DNA of 64,000 nucleotides from Dendrolimus kikuchii (GCA_019925095.2 CM034401.1:8529838-8593837); one strand, 5' to 3'. Shown: positions 9,917-23,553, counted from the stretch's first letter. Notes: a model not told the origin generated them from the letters alone. Program-made: numbers and translations.

Positions 9917-12900
9917 ACGCAACATATTTCTCCGGCGCCACATCTCAAAAACGTCAACAAGACTGCGATCAGAGCTAAATACTCTTCAAATTCAATTTGA
10001 ACGTACAAGTATACATCCAAATTGTACGTATGTATCCGGTAACATTGAATTTGACAGGTCATTTCCATCACAACTCGGTAGTGCACATATTGTGTAGGTA
10101 ATTACGTTTACACCCGTCACAATATAATTTGAAGTGAAGTGAATTCGTCATGAATGTAATAATTTCGAATATATTCACAACAAATATGTCATTGACTATA
10201 AAAAAATAGAAATGACACAGAAAGGAAAAATGCCTTTTGGATTCGTCTTGCGTAGGAGAAAATGTGTCCATAACTGTAAAATCTTGCGGGCGTTTCATTA
10301 CCGCTATAAAATGAGTTGGAACTTTTAGAGACATGCTACACTTATTCTGATGAGTTTTCTCATTTTTGGTTGTAATAAGAAACGTTTCAAAGTCGTATAT
10401 GCCTGACATATTGTTCATTTAAACAGCTACAGTAAGATAGAGATGGCAAGCTATATAATATATATATATACAAACTACTGACAGTCATGAAAACTTAAAG
10501 TATTCTTTTTTTGTTAGTACAAGTTTATTAATAAATTCAAAGTAAATAAAAAAAATACTCTCACTTAAATAGTAATTCTGTATTCTACTTCTATAGGCCT
10601 AGTAAAATACTTAGTACCATACTCAGAAAGTTTAAATTTTAATTAAGAGTCAAACGTTTTATAGAACTAATAATAGAATTTTGTCACTGGAAATGAATTT
10701 GCAGTCTTCAGCTTAATTTTTTTGCTAAATGTGTTAAAATACAAATAAATAAGATAGTAAAAGAGAAATTAATATTTTTAGAAATAATAGTCAGTAGCCT
10801 TGGAATTGGAACATATTACACTTAATTTGACGATTGTTTAAATAGCAAGTTTTTATTTATTTAACTCTAATTAACTAACTGTATATTTTTTTTCCTTGAA
10901 ACTATGTTTTTATTTAGGCATTTAATTTAAAGCTATAAAAAATTAAAGTATATATATCTTTGGTGTTATTAACTTAAATCCTCAAATCAACATAAATCCT
11001 AGCGTATACGTCGATACATGCTTTAAGGTGTTCTACACATTTAACAAAAACAGGGTAGCAACCCACAGAATCAATTTCACAACGAGTTATTACCTCGTAA
11101 TTGTAGGTATTCAAACGTTCAGTAAAGTTTGTAGAAGCGTGCCGTGATTGCTTTATAAAAAGGGCATGGGAAGCCCTTAAAGAAACTGTTTCTTTGGGCT
11201 GGCGGAATTTCAAAGTACTACCCACCTTTATACGCGCTGAAATATTGTACTGCCTCTAAAATTTTGTTTGGTGTAAAGTACACAATTTAAGCGGCTATGT
11301 AAATAGTACGTGATTGCCTTAAATTTCAACCAGTATTATTATGATAAGACGATGATATAAAATATGACATGACACCATTTCAGAAATTAATGTTTGATTT
11401 ATTGTTTATATTTTCGTCTATTCGTTATTTTACTTGGAACTCTAATGTAATTAGAATAGTTAATAAATTATCGGGATTTTATTCCATGCATAATCGAATT
11501 GGTACTTTCTGAGATTGCGGAGAACCATAGAAGGTAGTAATCCGATTACAAAATCACATTTTACGTTATATAGCTCAATTATTAATTATAATATCAAACT
11601 CTAACATCAAATACAGCTAATACACTACGTGTAATTTAACGTTAATAAATACAAGACAGTTGTAAGCGAGAAAACAGTAACATTTTTGAGAGGTTTCTAG
11701 TAGCTTTGTCAGCGATAATTTGAAACGCATATCTCACATTGATTAGATCAGTAATTACAAAAGATAATTGGTACTGTAATTATAATGAAGAGAGATAAAT
11801 ACCGTGAGATAAAAAAGTTTATTAAACTAAAAGATTGATGGAAATAATATGTACGTACGTATATGTTTGTGATAAATACATACTCTTTCTAACATTAAAA
11901 GTCCGCTTACATCTACAATCGTTACTGCATATCTACATTCATCTAAGAATATTAATTAAAACTGCACAATAACTTCACAGACTGTGAAGTTACTAAAAAT
12001 GAATGAACCAAACCAAACCAAAGAAAACTTTTATTTAAATTAAACCCAATTCAATATACTCTACCAATATCATATCATATCATGTACCAAGGAGAAAAAA
12101 AATGGATTGTATGAAAAGCGAATGATATAATCATCTAAAGTGTTATAGCTGACCTATGAGTATAGCGGACAAAAAAATAATACCTATGAAAGCATGAGAC
12201 ATAATTATAAGGCCAGCGTCAAACTACTAGTTAAAGGTTAAGAAGAATAGGAGAAGAAAATATTTGATCAAGAAATTACTGTTAAATAATCGCTAACCGC
12301 TTTTCACTTACACTTTAGTCTGACCCGCCCGAGTAAGGTCGGAGCCTGTATCCACTCGGTCTGGATTACCATAATTGATATTAATGTACAAGGTAAGGTT
12401 TAATTAAACCGGACAAAGTACTAGCTGGATGCGAGCACTCGTAAATTTTGTAAAACTCTACTTACAACGTCCATTTTGTAAGTGCTTAAAGTCTCACACT
12501 CATAATAATGTGCTTCAACTATACTTCTCTATTGAGAACTAGCTATGTCCGCCACATCGTTTGCGAGGGTCTTAAATCTATTGAAATTGTTTGGAGTAGT
12601 TATATGGTTGTAAGTGCTTACCTACCCCCACTTATCCTATATAAAAATTTGAAATTTATCACCTAGTTCTACAAAATTTACATAAATATTATAATATATA
12701 TCCTTTGATGAACGAGACACTTACGACCTCGTTTATGTAGCACCTAAATATCTACCAAGAAATACATTAACCTAACGATCATAAAACATTTTGACATTTA
12801 ATTTCTGTAAGTGCTCACTCTATGACGGACATATTAAGGATAACTTACACGACGTACAATCTGCAGACAAACTACATTCTACTAAAAAAAATCATTTCAT

Positions 12901-14060
12901 CCTTTCACACAAGCTTATAAATAACTTTTATCATTTTTATAACTCTCTTGACGGTCATATTGGGTCATTTGGTATAAAAAAATTTAAGTGCGTCCTTGAA
13001 ATTCGTACACGTCACCACGCAGAACACAATTATAAGGTTCTTGAGTTGTTATGTAGTTATAGTGCTTACAGGGGTGACTATGGCACACTCGCTCTGCTGA
13101 TATCTGGACTCGAATATTACTTATGCGAATTTGTAAATGAGGAATGTCATAGATAGTGTATGAATGGTGCTGAAAAATGAATGCGATAAAAATAATAATA
13201 AATTTTCACCGGTCGTACTGCTCACGCATATTACCAATTCCTTAATAATTCCGTTTTCGTGCCTGCTTTGCATCGGTAGCGCAGGCGCAGAGTTCAACAC
13301 ACAAGCGGTCAGCAATTTATGTCAAATTTTAACCTTTTAAACTTATGTAATTTTTCAAGATATAGGAACTATTAATTAAACGAATTATTTTTTACCACAG
13401 GTATAATAAACCTTAATACTTGTTTGGACAACCATAGACTCAAAACCGTAACTTCTGGAGACGCAATTGTTTTTGCGCATACTGTAATACATCCTACGCT
13501 AAAAATTACCGTCTCCTTATGTTATCCATACCGGTAGATCAATATATACGATATACAATATCTTATCTTGTCTTGGCAAGAATACGCTTGTTGCTAAGTA
13601 AGAATGTTTACAAAATTTGGCTCTAACTATAGGGCAGTCATGAACCCCAGCATTGAAGAAAATCCGTAGGACGGGTCGGAAAATAATTATTGTATTGTAT
13701 GGTAATTTGGACACATTCTATATAAAAAACTAATTAACGTTCATGACATTGTTTTTATAAACTTACTACAGAAATTCTGTGGCCGCTCGACTTTTTGTCA
13801 GGAAACTTTTACTACGTAACAAACAAGAGAAATTGCAAGCTGAAAATTGCTGTCGCAAAATATTGATTTACTTTCCTCCGCATTAATAAGGTTAAAAAAC
13901 GATTAATTTAAGAGCAATCCAATTGCTTTGTTAAAAGCACAACACCACAAAAAGTCATTGGAACAGTCTGTAATTTTACACAGACTGCCATGAAATATTG
14001 ACTTAATTAATGACTCTATTACTACTACTTAAGGACGATGCCACATTATTAGCAAGAGAA
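9917..14060. other. Long AT-rich stretch without a supported gene
   Basis: Four kilobases with no protein I recognise. Minus frame 10068-10418 (116 aa) and plus frame 12791-13156 (121 aa) are the longest. Neither has a known motif or convincing splice context. Motifs like gtaagtgctta recur loosely near 12478, 12610, 12808 and, as a variant, 13058. An (AACCA)n-like run lies near 12004-12022 and a TA run near 10452-10468. Confidence 0.45.
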
Positions 14061-14066
14061 ACGTTG

Positions 14067-14133
14067 TATATCTAAAAAGTAGTTTATTTAACAACGTTAA
14101 GAACCTTGTTCAATAAACGACTTTTTAGATATA
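14067..14133. repeat. Hairpin with 22-bp arms
   Basis: The arm 14067-14088 (tatatctaaaaagtagttta..) pairs with 14112-14133 with one mismatch across a 23-nt loop. The total of 67 nt is within pre-microRNA size, but the very AT-rich stem is equally compatible with a small decayed fold-back transposon. No flanking target duplication was found. Confidence 0.6.
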
Positions 14134-17100
14134 ATTTTTTTTAATGTAGTGATACAATGACTTTTTAAACTAATACAATAAAAGAAAACTTAACATCATT
14201 ACATTTTATTCTACCCATAGTTCCTCAAGACTATAGTAGAATACTGAGCCTAGATCACCGTCTTCAATGGGTAAGGTGCCCAGAAGGCTGGCTACGTTTG
14301 CTAGCTGGATCGCCATACTGATCAGTTGTTCGAAGTAGATATTTATCAAATTAAAACCGAAATTTCGTGATTCGCAAGTAGTAATAGCTACTACCTAAGG
14401 CAGTAGCCGAAAAATATAAATCTATGATTCTTACATTTTTCATCGCGTTTGTAAATATTAAATAGGGATGTCGTCATGTCACATACATGTACAACATGCT
14501 GTTCAAAAAGTATTTTATATCATATCATAGCGAGTGTAGGTGCACACATCGAATCCATCGGAAACTACTTGGCACATTCTTTGGCGCGCCGGAAATCGTC
14601 TTTCATATTTTTCTAGTTACAAGTAGTTTTGTATGAATGGCAAGAAATACTTGTTTAGAAATTTGTATTTTTTCTGTTTAGGATTTTCGAGATGAGTTAC
14701 TTTTCATGAATTTTGGTTCATAACAGCTAGCTATTTGGATTACTTAAATAACACAGAAATATATTCAATCACCCATACTGTTTGTTGTTCGTTTACAATT
14801 TTGTATATCACTGATCGAGTTAAATATAAATATTGCCAGTCGTACAAATTGTACATATTTCATTACCACAATTACCATAAAAGTATTTTTAAATTTCTAG
14901 CCTTCTGAAATTTTACACAATTTTTCACCAAAATTTTTAATTAGAGGGACACAACTTTAACGACTTTGAGAGTGCACACTGCTCCACCTATAAACTTAAA
15001 TAAAAGTCTCACTATAGCCAAATCTTTTAACTCTCATGTTAGTGATAAACCCCGGTTGTGCTTAGTACGTCCATTTAGACACCCTGAGTTCGAGTTCCTA
15101 GTAACATTTTCTTTACGCTGACTTTGATAATCTCTGTAGGTACAAATGGCACTGTCATGCAAATCGTCACGACATCAAACCGAAATTCCATGTGTTTACC
15201 CTTTAAGGTACCACGTAAAATATACTTATAAACAAAATCAATAGATTATTATGTTCGGTAGCTTACTAAGTAGTTGACGTTCGTCAACTCTATAGATTCT
15301 TTTACTGTCAGCGACTTGACTGATATAATAAGATAGATTCCTAATAATAAGAACTAATTACTTCCTAAATTGATTTTGATTACAGCCGTTAGTTACTATG
15401 TATTTGGTGTCCTAGTCGTGTACTAGCTAGCATCTGGCTCATATAGCCTATTTTAGCTACATTTATGAAATTTAGGTATACAGACATATTGATACAAGGC
15501 AAAAACCATAATCGTTATACCAGGCTCTTAAAGTCATCTTCGAAATACCTTTAGTCTTATATAGTTTTCGGTCATATTCTCAACACTTGTACAACTGTTT
15601 GGTGGAAGTAACAGCAATATTCTTTTGGAGGGTAGTGCTAAAACTATCCTAATGTGCATTAGGTCGATTCGACCCGTCAAGGGAGATAGGGAGAATTTTG
15701 TTAAAAGCCCAGCCATAAGAAGCGAAGGCCGGCACGCAAGCATTACTTATGCATTAACCTGACCGACTAGGTAAGCGGTCCCCCGAGCCCGTAAGGTACG
15801 TACGCAACATGATTTTATTTCACCACTCTCCGTACAATGCTCATTCAACTGGGAAACAAGTTTTGACAATTAATCTTTTACGTGTTATATAGAAAATTTG
15901 TTATTTTGTTTTTCACCTGTACGTTTTCCCATCAGAGACTTATTTTATATTAGGTTCTTATTTTGTCTGTCCATTCAAATAGATATTACTGTTCCAGTTC
16001 ATAATATTTTTTTTAGTAATGCTCGTTCATCGAGCGTTCGTCACCTTAAAGTCGACTTTTGCTTTCACGAGTAAAAGAAACAGTACTGCTAAAATTTTAA
16101 TAAAAGTTACGTTTATAAAATATAGAAACGTGAAAAAAGGAAATTGCAATGTTGCCATTCATGTTCATTAGAAATAAAGATAACATAATCACTACGCTTA
16201 TCATAAATATTAAAAGCAATAAAAAGTTTTACATCTCTAATCAATCTTTTTATACAAGATAGAAGATCAAACAACTTTGATTTAAGTAATTTTAAACTTA
16301 TTGTCAAACAGTCATTTCTTTTGTGGAATAGAGTGTGTACTGTGATTTAGTTTGAAAAGGTAACATGTGTTCGCGGAACGTTAAATTAATCAATTTGAAA
16401 CTGGTTAACCTTTTCATACCACGACTGTACGTACGTTCAAAGTATATACATACTAATTGATGATAAGCAACGTTTTATTCCTTATGCAGACGAAACAAGC
16501 ATCCAAACAAGTAACATTTATATTCCTAGCTAGCTACTAGCATGCGATGGTTACTGCTTTCCATCAGGTAGGCCGTCTGCCTGTCTGTTAAACTTTTGCA
16601 ATAAAAAGAAGCTACCGCCTGTGCCTTCTGCTCCATTTTTTACACTGGATATGTGAACTGCATCTAAAGAATACCACATAACTTTAATCCCCTACTTTAC
16701 CTTCTTCAGGAATAATTTTATAAAAACGCTGAAACACGAAGATATTTCTATATTTCATATTAAAACTAGGGTTTCTCATAAACTAGCTCATCCATAACTT
16801 AAGAAATGTTGGTATTCCCATATAAATATTATTATTAATTATATCCCTTTTTAGGTTATTTTCGAGACGAAAGATATCCTATGGACTTCCGCGGGTCACA
16901 ATCTTGTCTCTCACAAAAAAAATTTTAGCCGTTCAGTCTTAAACATGTCAATATAAAAGTATTGAACGATTATAATAAAATAAATGAAAATCAGTCTTGC
17001 CGACGTAAGTAATAACCATTTCCACAACAATTCGCTTCTCGTTGAAGTTGAATCGAGGATTCAGTGTTGGGATTCTTCATTTCCTTTCCTTGATGGATGG

Positions 17101-17525
17101 CGTGTGTATCTTCAATGAGATTTATAATGGTGTGTCACATTCTTGCCGCGCGTGATGTGTGGCGAACATGCGGCGCCGCTCGAAATCATTTTGGGAATGC
17201 TTCATTCAAAAACGAAGATGTGAATATATTACTCGAAGCAGTAATATTATATAGGTACATTTTTGATATTAATAGATCACCTATTACATAAACCGTAGTT
17301 GCAATTATTTTGTTGTTTGGTTTTTGTTCAAGTTCTCTTTACTCAAGAGCTAACTAGCCTGCGTATTGTCTAAGCGAAGTATTTTTTGTTTACTTGGCGT
17401 GGTAAATGATTACTTATACATAATTTGTTTTGTTTTTAGCAATTAATACTACATTGTTTTTTTTTGTTCATAATATAATTGTATGAATTTTCATTTCTTC
17501 TTCTGAATTACAGCTTAGACTCTGA
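14134..17525. other. Long AT-rich stretch without a supported gene
   Basis: No recognised coding sequence. GC-richer patches at 15640-15810 and 17090-17200 carry short open frames (minus 15534-15743, plus 17097-17291) that I cannot assign. Confidence 0.45.
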
Positions 17526-17567
17526 TTAAATGTCCGACATAGGAAGGATCCTATGTGGGACATTTAA
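17526..17567. repeat. Near-perfect 42-bp palindrome
   Basis: Arms 17526-17544 and 17549-17567 (ttaaatgtccgacatagga and its inverse) pair over 19 bp with one mismatch and only a 4-nt spacer. It could be a cruciform-forming site, the collapsed TIRs of a tiny element, or a dimeric protein-binding site. Confidence 0.65.
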
Positions 17568-18235
17568 ATGCGAAACGTAATCGAATCTAAATGAATCGAT
17601 TGTTATAAATTTTTCAAAGCGTACTTTCAATACAGGGTATGACTATGTAGTGCTTTTATCCTAAAAAATAGGGTCACTTTTTAAGATAGGAACTGAAGAT
17701 GTACATGAACGAAGTTAGGAGGAAGCGCAACTAAAAATGTAATTGTAAAGTCTAAGCGAATAATGATACCATAAAAAGTTACGTGAGATTTACAACAAAC
17801 CCATAAAGTTACGATAAATCTTTGGTAAGCGTAAATCAAAAGTGGCAATCGCTGCCACGCGGTGAGAGGAATTAAACTGACTATAGTCGGTGGTTTGCAT
17901 TTTAATTAATTAATGTGGGGAGGGGGGATTGAGCAGGGTGTTGAAGAGAAATGAGGGGGCACGGAGACAAAGGGGGGAAGCGCAACAGTCAGTGTTTACC
18001 TGTGTTGCCAGATGTTCTTACATCTGCCAGTTGAGATGTTAGCAGTTAGAAGATTTTGAAATTTGAACCGTAACACAGAGGAGTCTTTCATTATAAATGG
18101 TAAAAAAATAAAGAGATTGAGTTTTCGGGGAGAACTTAAAGAGTGATGTTTTGCTGTATAGTTAATTTATTTATTTAATATTCAACAAAGATCACACAGT
18201 TTTACACTACACATTATAAAGGCGATACATTCTCA
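17568..18235. other. No recognisable feature
   Basis: Contains a G-rich purine patch near 17915-17980 (ggggaggggggatt, gagggggc). Otherwise nothing supported. Confidence 0.4.
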
Positions 18236-18348
18236 TTCAAGGCCGGCAGCACCTTTGGTGGTGCTAATGTTCATAGTCGACGGTAACCACTTGACATCGC
18301 AGTTGGGACGTCAGCCTATCTGCCGTGCTTCAGCAATAAAAAAAAACA
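18236..18348 (+). repeat. Poly(A)-ending interspersed repeat copy
   Basis: Begins aaggccggcagcacctttgg, passes through 'tcatagtcgacggtaaccac' and ends 'cagcaataaaaaaaaac'. Same family and orientation as the copies at 1-80, 31.1, 58.7 and 59.0 kb. Confidence 0.7.
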
Positions 18349-18840
18349 TTTTAAAACAGCATGTGAACCAATATTGGATCTTAAATTGTGTAGGTCAAAC
18401 TTATACAAGGAGAATAAATTAATTTAAATTAAATTTTATCATCAGTTATATTTTCAATTGCTTAAAGTAAACAAATAGTAGGAGGATATTCATATATTTT
18501 TAGCACAGCATTGTTTATGTGGTTGTGTTCATTTAACTGTTTAGTGAAATGTGCTTTATAGAGCTGCCACAAAATGCACTCGATTGCCGTCACTTAAGAG
18601 ATTGAGAGATATTTCTAAATACTTTTAGGGCTTTTGAATAAAAACAGCAACTGTGCGTAATACTTTCTATTTCGAGAATGAGTGTACATGGTTTTTGTAT
18701 TTACCTACTTGTTATAACCTTTTTTCGGTTTACATACATAACAGACATAATTTGGCTGGGGATTTTGCTTCAAAATGATATTATTATAAAACTTGAATAT
18801 TCATGGATATTAAATTATTGATGACAAGGATACAAAAAAA
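18349..18840. other. No recognisable feature
   Basis: AT-rich spacer with no supported gene. Confidence 0.4.
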
Positions 18841-19818
18841 TGGGTGCGTGTGTGAGCAGTTCACATGCAGTAGAAGTGAAACTTCAGAGAACATACTAAC
18901 AGATAATTCTTCTGTAACTTTTATTAATATAAATATAATTACTTGGGTCTACATCTGTCAACATGTTGTTAAGAATTTGTATAGGATGTAAATTCGAAAA
19001 TGCCGTTGGAATTATCACACACTTTATTAGAAGTACACACACGTAATTCCCAGTTCTTACAAGTATAGCTAAATAAAACAAAACCAAACCGTAGGGCAGA
19101 AAATCGTTATCACGTAAATTGCACATCGCGCGTTCATCGTTATAAGATACTAGCTCCAAAAGTGCACTAGGTAACGCTTCGTTCGCAGTCAGAACACGAC
19201 TGGCGCATTTCCCGACCTACCGACTCTGATGCATTTGTAAATGAGATATGGCCTCCTAGTAATATACCGCCCATTAATTTTTGAAATCGTTAATTGGTCG
19301 GCTTAATGACTTCTCAGAATTCATATCGGATACCAACAGAGGAGAGAAGGTTTTATAACGTCTTCCTACGGCGTGAACAAAGAGATTAGTGCGAACAATA
19401 GATCACTCAAATTCAAAGGGGTAATAAGTTTCCTGCAAAGGATTAGTATCGTCTTGCAACAATATTATTCAATACAACATATTATAATTTAAAAAATCAA
19501 TCTAAATTATACTTTAAATCACTAACATAATCTCCAAATTTCAATGCACTGTTACGTACAATTTCCTTTGATCTACGTATAAAAGAATATCTGCCGTAAG
19601 TATATACAGATAGAGCTAAAATTTATTTGCAATCTTTTAGGTTTTTTTTTACTGAAAATTAATACTAACTGGTAAAGAGAAATGTGTTTTATTTCAAGAA
19701 GAGATAAACACATAAAATTCAATTATTTGGTTGAATTTTATGTGTTTGTCTCTTATTACTGATACTTTTTCGTTTCATCGATTATCAAATCACAACGGTT
19801 CTTAAGAAGTTTCACTTC
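18841..19818 (-). repeat. GAAGTGAAACTTC-family repeat (long, interrupted copy)
   Basis: The outer end on the + strand is 'gtgcgtgtgtgagcagttca' running into tagAAGTGAAACTTCag (18873-18885). The inner end is GAAGTTTCACTTC at 19806-19818. Between them lie blocks shared with other copies in reverse: acatctgtcaacat, agatagagctaaaat, ggtaaagagaaatgtgtttt, tgatactttttcgtttcatc. About 500 bp (near 18990-19490) is not in the short copies. It includes a stretch starting aatgccgttggaatta that recurs at 63918, so another repeat is probably nested here. No ORF. Confidence 0.65.
19701..19752. repeat. 22-bp hairpin from local inverted duplication
   Basis: Arms 19701-19722 and 19731-19752 (gagataaacacataaaattc.. 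and its inverse) pair with one mismatch across 8 nt. The sister repeats have only one of these arms, so the second arm is an extra reversed duplicate of about 25 bp at this spot. Confidence 0.7.
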
Positions 19819-20907
19819 AAAATATAGAAATCCATATTTTAAAAGAAGAAAATTTTTCTTGAATAAAGAATTTTACAAACGTAAAACTAACAAAGATAAT
19901 AGACATATGACATATACATAGTCAAAATTGAAAGTTGGTCCACCAACAATAAAGTTAATATACTCTACCATGTAAACTTACACGTACACACACACGCCTA
20001 GGAAACATATAATTAAAATTTTATCAGTGCGGGCATACTATATATCCTTTAGATTAAAATTTTCAATAATAAGTGAAAATACGAAATAAAGTAAGAGAAA
20101 ATAATTTTTATTAATTACCTACCTACAAGATGTTTATTTATCCAAAAATTAAATAAAAATATGGTGTGATGTGTAATATATAACAAAGAAAGCAAATAAA
20201 AGCATTTCCCCTAAGAAACAAACAATAAGTCGAAAAAACAAACAATTTTAAAACCAAAATAAAATTATTCGGTTTTAGAAGTGTTGTACTATTTTCAAAT
20301 TTCTTAACAAATAACCTCCTTCTACAAGATATAACTGGCCAGATATCAAACAATTCAATAAAAAATATTGATGAATGTGTATTTTAAGCATGCTGTCTTC
20401 GCATCAAGAATGTCCTATTCAGGAACAATATTCTCTAATCTTCTTTTATTTACAATTACGTAAAGCTGAGTTGGCCAGTTTACGAAACTATGTCAAAAAA
20501 AAATCTTCGTATCGGAACTAGTTTTTTCTTTACTGCAGATTGTATTGGCAACACCTTTGTTTACCCACTAAGACACCTTGGAGGACCATTCGTTTGCTGT
20601 CGCCGGCTTACCGGCCGGGCTTAGTCCATTAGGAAAATTAATGTTTTCGAATTACGCCACCGGTTACAATGCGGATAGTAACCGAACATAAAAAAAGAAT
20701 AGTTTATTGTTAAGAAAACTCTCAAGATACTTATATATTTTTATGTATATAAAATGTGGTTCGGTTGCTTGTATATTTTTATATCTGTTTGTTTCATCTT
20801 TGTGGCCCTGGTAATGAATCAATTATTATTATTAAAGAAGACGGATACGCTTTCATACATTCTTGGGCCCTTGGCTGTATAAAAATAAGAGTGATTTTAT
20901 GATTTTT
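19819..20907. other. Spacer between two inverted repeat copies
   Basis: About 1.1 kb flanked by the two oppositely oriented GAAGTGAAACTTC-family copies. AT-rich with a GC-richer patch near 20560-20690. No coding sequence recognised. Confidence 0.5.
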
Positions 20908-21302
20908 GAAGTGAAACTTCTTTAGATTCGTTGTGATGAAACGAAAAAGTGACACTAAAAAGAGATGAATACATAAAATTCAACCTTATTTCATTCGAAA
21001 TAAAACACATTTCTCTTTACCCGTTATTTATTAACTTCCAATTTAAATAAAGCTTCAAAGATTTCAAATGAATTTTAGCTCTATCTGTATATAATTAAGG
21101 CAGATATTCTTTTATATGTATATGCTAGTGATTTAAAATGTAATTTAGATTGAACATTTTGAATTTTAATATGTTGACAGATGTAGCTAAATGATTTATA
21201 TTTATATTAATAAGAGTTAGAGAAGAATTATCTGTGAGTATATTCACTGAAGTTTCACTTCTACTGCTTGTGAACTGCACACATACACACACACACACAC
21301 AC
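20908..21302 (+). repeat. GAAGTGAAACTTC-family repeat copy
   Basis: Starts GAAGTGAAACTTCTTTAGA (20908) and contains gatgaaacgaaaaagtgaca, acataaaattcaacc, ttttagctctatctgtata and atgttgacagatgtagct. It ends GAAGTTTCACTTC (21249-21261), then ctactgcttgtgaactgcac and a CA run to 21302. The 13-bp motif is present at both ends in inverted form, like a short terminal inverted repeat, with a (CA)n-rich skirt outside. Non-coding; superfamily unknown. Confidence 0.7.
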
Positions 21303-23553
21303 TATTTTTTTATTATGTTGGTATTTTTTTATAATTTTAAAATAATTAAATCCACTACGGTTTAGTTATTTTGAGTTCATTCGTCATGTAATACATCGCG
21401 TAAGTCTTTTACATACATATTATCAACAACTTTCGCTTCATCTACTTTCATTAACCTCTTCATATATTAATTAACGTTTATTTGAGATGCTTTTTACCTG
21501 ACCTCTTTGTAACACTTCTGTAACTCTTTTAGTATTATTTATTATTCAAATTGATTCACATAAATCGATTATGGTTATCAATAACTTATTTTATTTGTGA
21601 CCCTATTTTTAAGGTTTCTGTTTTCCATTTTGTAGTGTTATTAAACGTATGTGTTTAAAATTGTATTTGACAACTGAGTGTTTGATTTTAGAAATGCTAT
21701 AGTGATTTTGTTTCATTTTTATATCAAGCTGTATACGTAAGTACCGGTGAAGTATGTCGCCTTGCCGTCTGTAGCTTACACGTTACAAAGACAATTTGCA
21801 TAAAATATCCAGATACGATAAATACTTTAACTATTCAAATTATTTGAGAAACTATGGGTAGAATACAATACAAATAAGTTAAGTTTTCTTCTATTGTATA
21901 TTATAATTTAATTAAGATATTTAGTATTAAAAATTGTGTATGATAAATAAGTATAATAATATGCTTCCAATTATTGTATTTCTAAAACTTATTCAGTAAA
22001 ACGATTGTATTAATAGATAATTGGGTCACTATGTTCCAAATTAAAAGAAATATATTCTGTTGCTGAGTTTCTTCGGTCCTAATTCACGGCTTTACTTACA
22101 AATGAACAGTCCTTTAGATTATGAAGATAAGTATAGAATGACTACTGTCATAATGTGGCGATTCTGTCATTCCTGGTTAAAGTAGACTATATAAAGCCCA
22201 TGCGAGGACAAGGCTGGCTCAAAAGTTAATGATTTAATGTTCACAGGAAGGTGATCTCTCACCGCGAGTATATGCCGGTGACGTAACGTTTCAGATCTGA
22301 GCATTAAGTTAGTGGAGGAGGAGAATCGAGCATTACAACTTGTAATGTTACAATCTGTAATATTTTGATACAACTTGTAACACAACGACCGCTTCGTCTG
22401 ACATTGTGGGATCAAGAAAATGAATCGAATCAATAAATGTTTCGTTACAGACTAATGATCGTCGTCAGGGAGGCCGTATTTGTAACGTAATGCTCAAAAT
22501 CGAATCATATATGATTACATTACAGGCGAATGCTCGCGATGAGGGAGCACCTGTACATAGCCGTCGTAACAGTCGAAATCGATTTAGACAGCTTTGTTTT
22601 ATAGATGTACAAGGATGTGTGAAATAAAAAATCAGCTTATTCAGGAGAAGTTTTCACGGAGGCACATCTAGTAATATTAAATCCAAGTGGCTTGACTAAA
22701 AAGACTCGTTCTTTTGACAAACTCTTCGGGCACGAGTGTTGCTGCGGATACAATTTGCGCAAAAGGTGACGTCATTTCGTTCCTTCGTAAGGGTGGAAAC
22801 GTAAGAGGCATGAGGGGAAAAAAGAGTGGGATAAAAGGGAAATAGCAGGACAAGGTGCGCATTTCTAATGCAAATGTGTACACCTCGGTTCATTATGTTC
22901 TGATTTCAGACCGTTTAGTGTTTCGCGGAGATTTCAGAAAACATTTCTTCACTAATGCTCAGGGTTTTTTTGGGTAGAATATTTTTGTCTTAGGAGACGA
23001 AAATATTACGGGTACATTGAAAAGTTACAAGACAGTAACGTTTTGTAACTTTTCAAAGTTAAATGTAATTAATTTAGTGTTTTTTTTAAGCGTTCGTGAC
23101 TAGTATACATAATTAAAATTAATTTTAAAATTAATTAGTTTTTATTTCGACGTTTCAGCTGCTATTCAAAGATCAGTGAAAGAAAATCAAATAAAATACC
23201 GCGCTTAAAACCGTTAAAGCATAGTTTTAATTACGTATTAACTTAGTAATATCATATTTATTATCGAACTTTGATCTTACTTCGTAACAGCGTAATTGCT
23301 TATGGCAAGTAAATGTATATTGCAGTGTTAAGGTTTCTAGGCTAGGATTAATTAAAGTACTATTAATCAGATTTATCACGTACCTACGGTTGGTAATGTC
23401 ATAAACTAAGAATGCAAATCACGTGTATTACTGCAGTATTTCATTGTTATAATTATAGTGCAAGTGGAAAATATCACTCCAGTATAGGGTTATTATTTTG
23501 TAATTCAATTATTATAAAATTAAAAGTACCAAACTCTCAGGTGTTTTGCGATA
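21303..23553. other. No supported gene; weak tandem repeat at 22447-22590
   Basis: AT-rich DNA. At 22447-22520 and 22523-22590 two related units (ttacag.c.aatg.tcg.g..agggag) lie about 76 bp apart and look like a diverged tandem duplication. Open frames at 22167-22433 and 22677-22893 (minus) have no recognisable motif. Confidence 0.4.

Noticed and set aside
10068..10418. 116-codon minus-strand frame
   Set aside because: No recognisable family and low-complexity hydrophobic tail; could be a decayed gene but I cannot support it.
12791..13156. 121-codon plus-strand frame
   Set aside because: No known motif, no splice or promoter context, lysine/histidine/tyrosine-rich as expected from AT-rich DNA; treated as chance.
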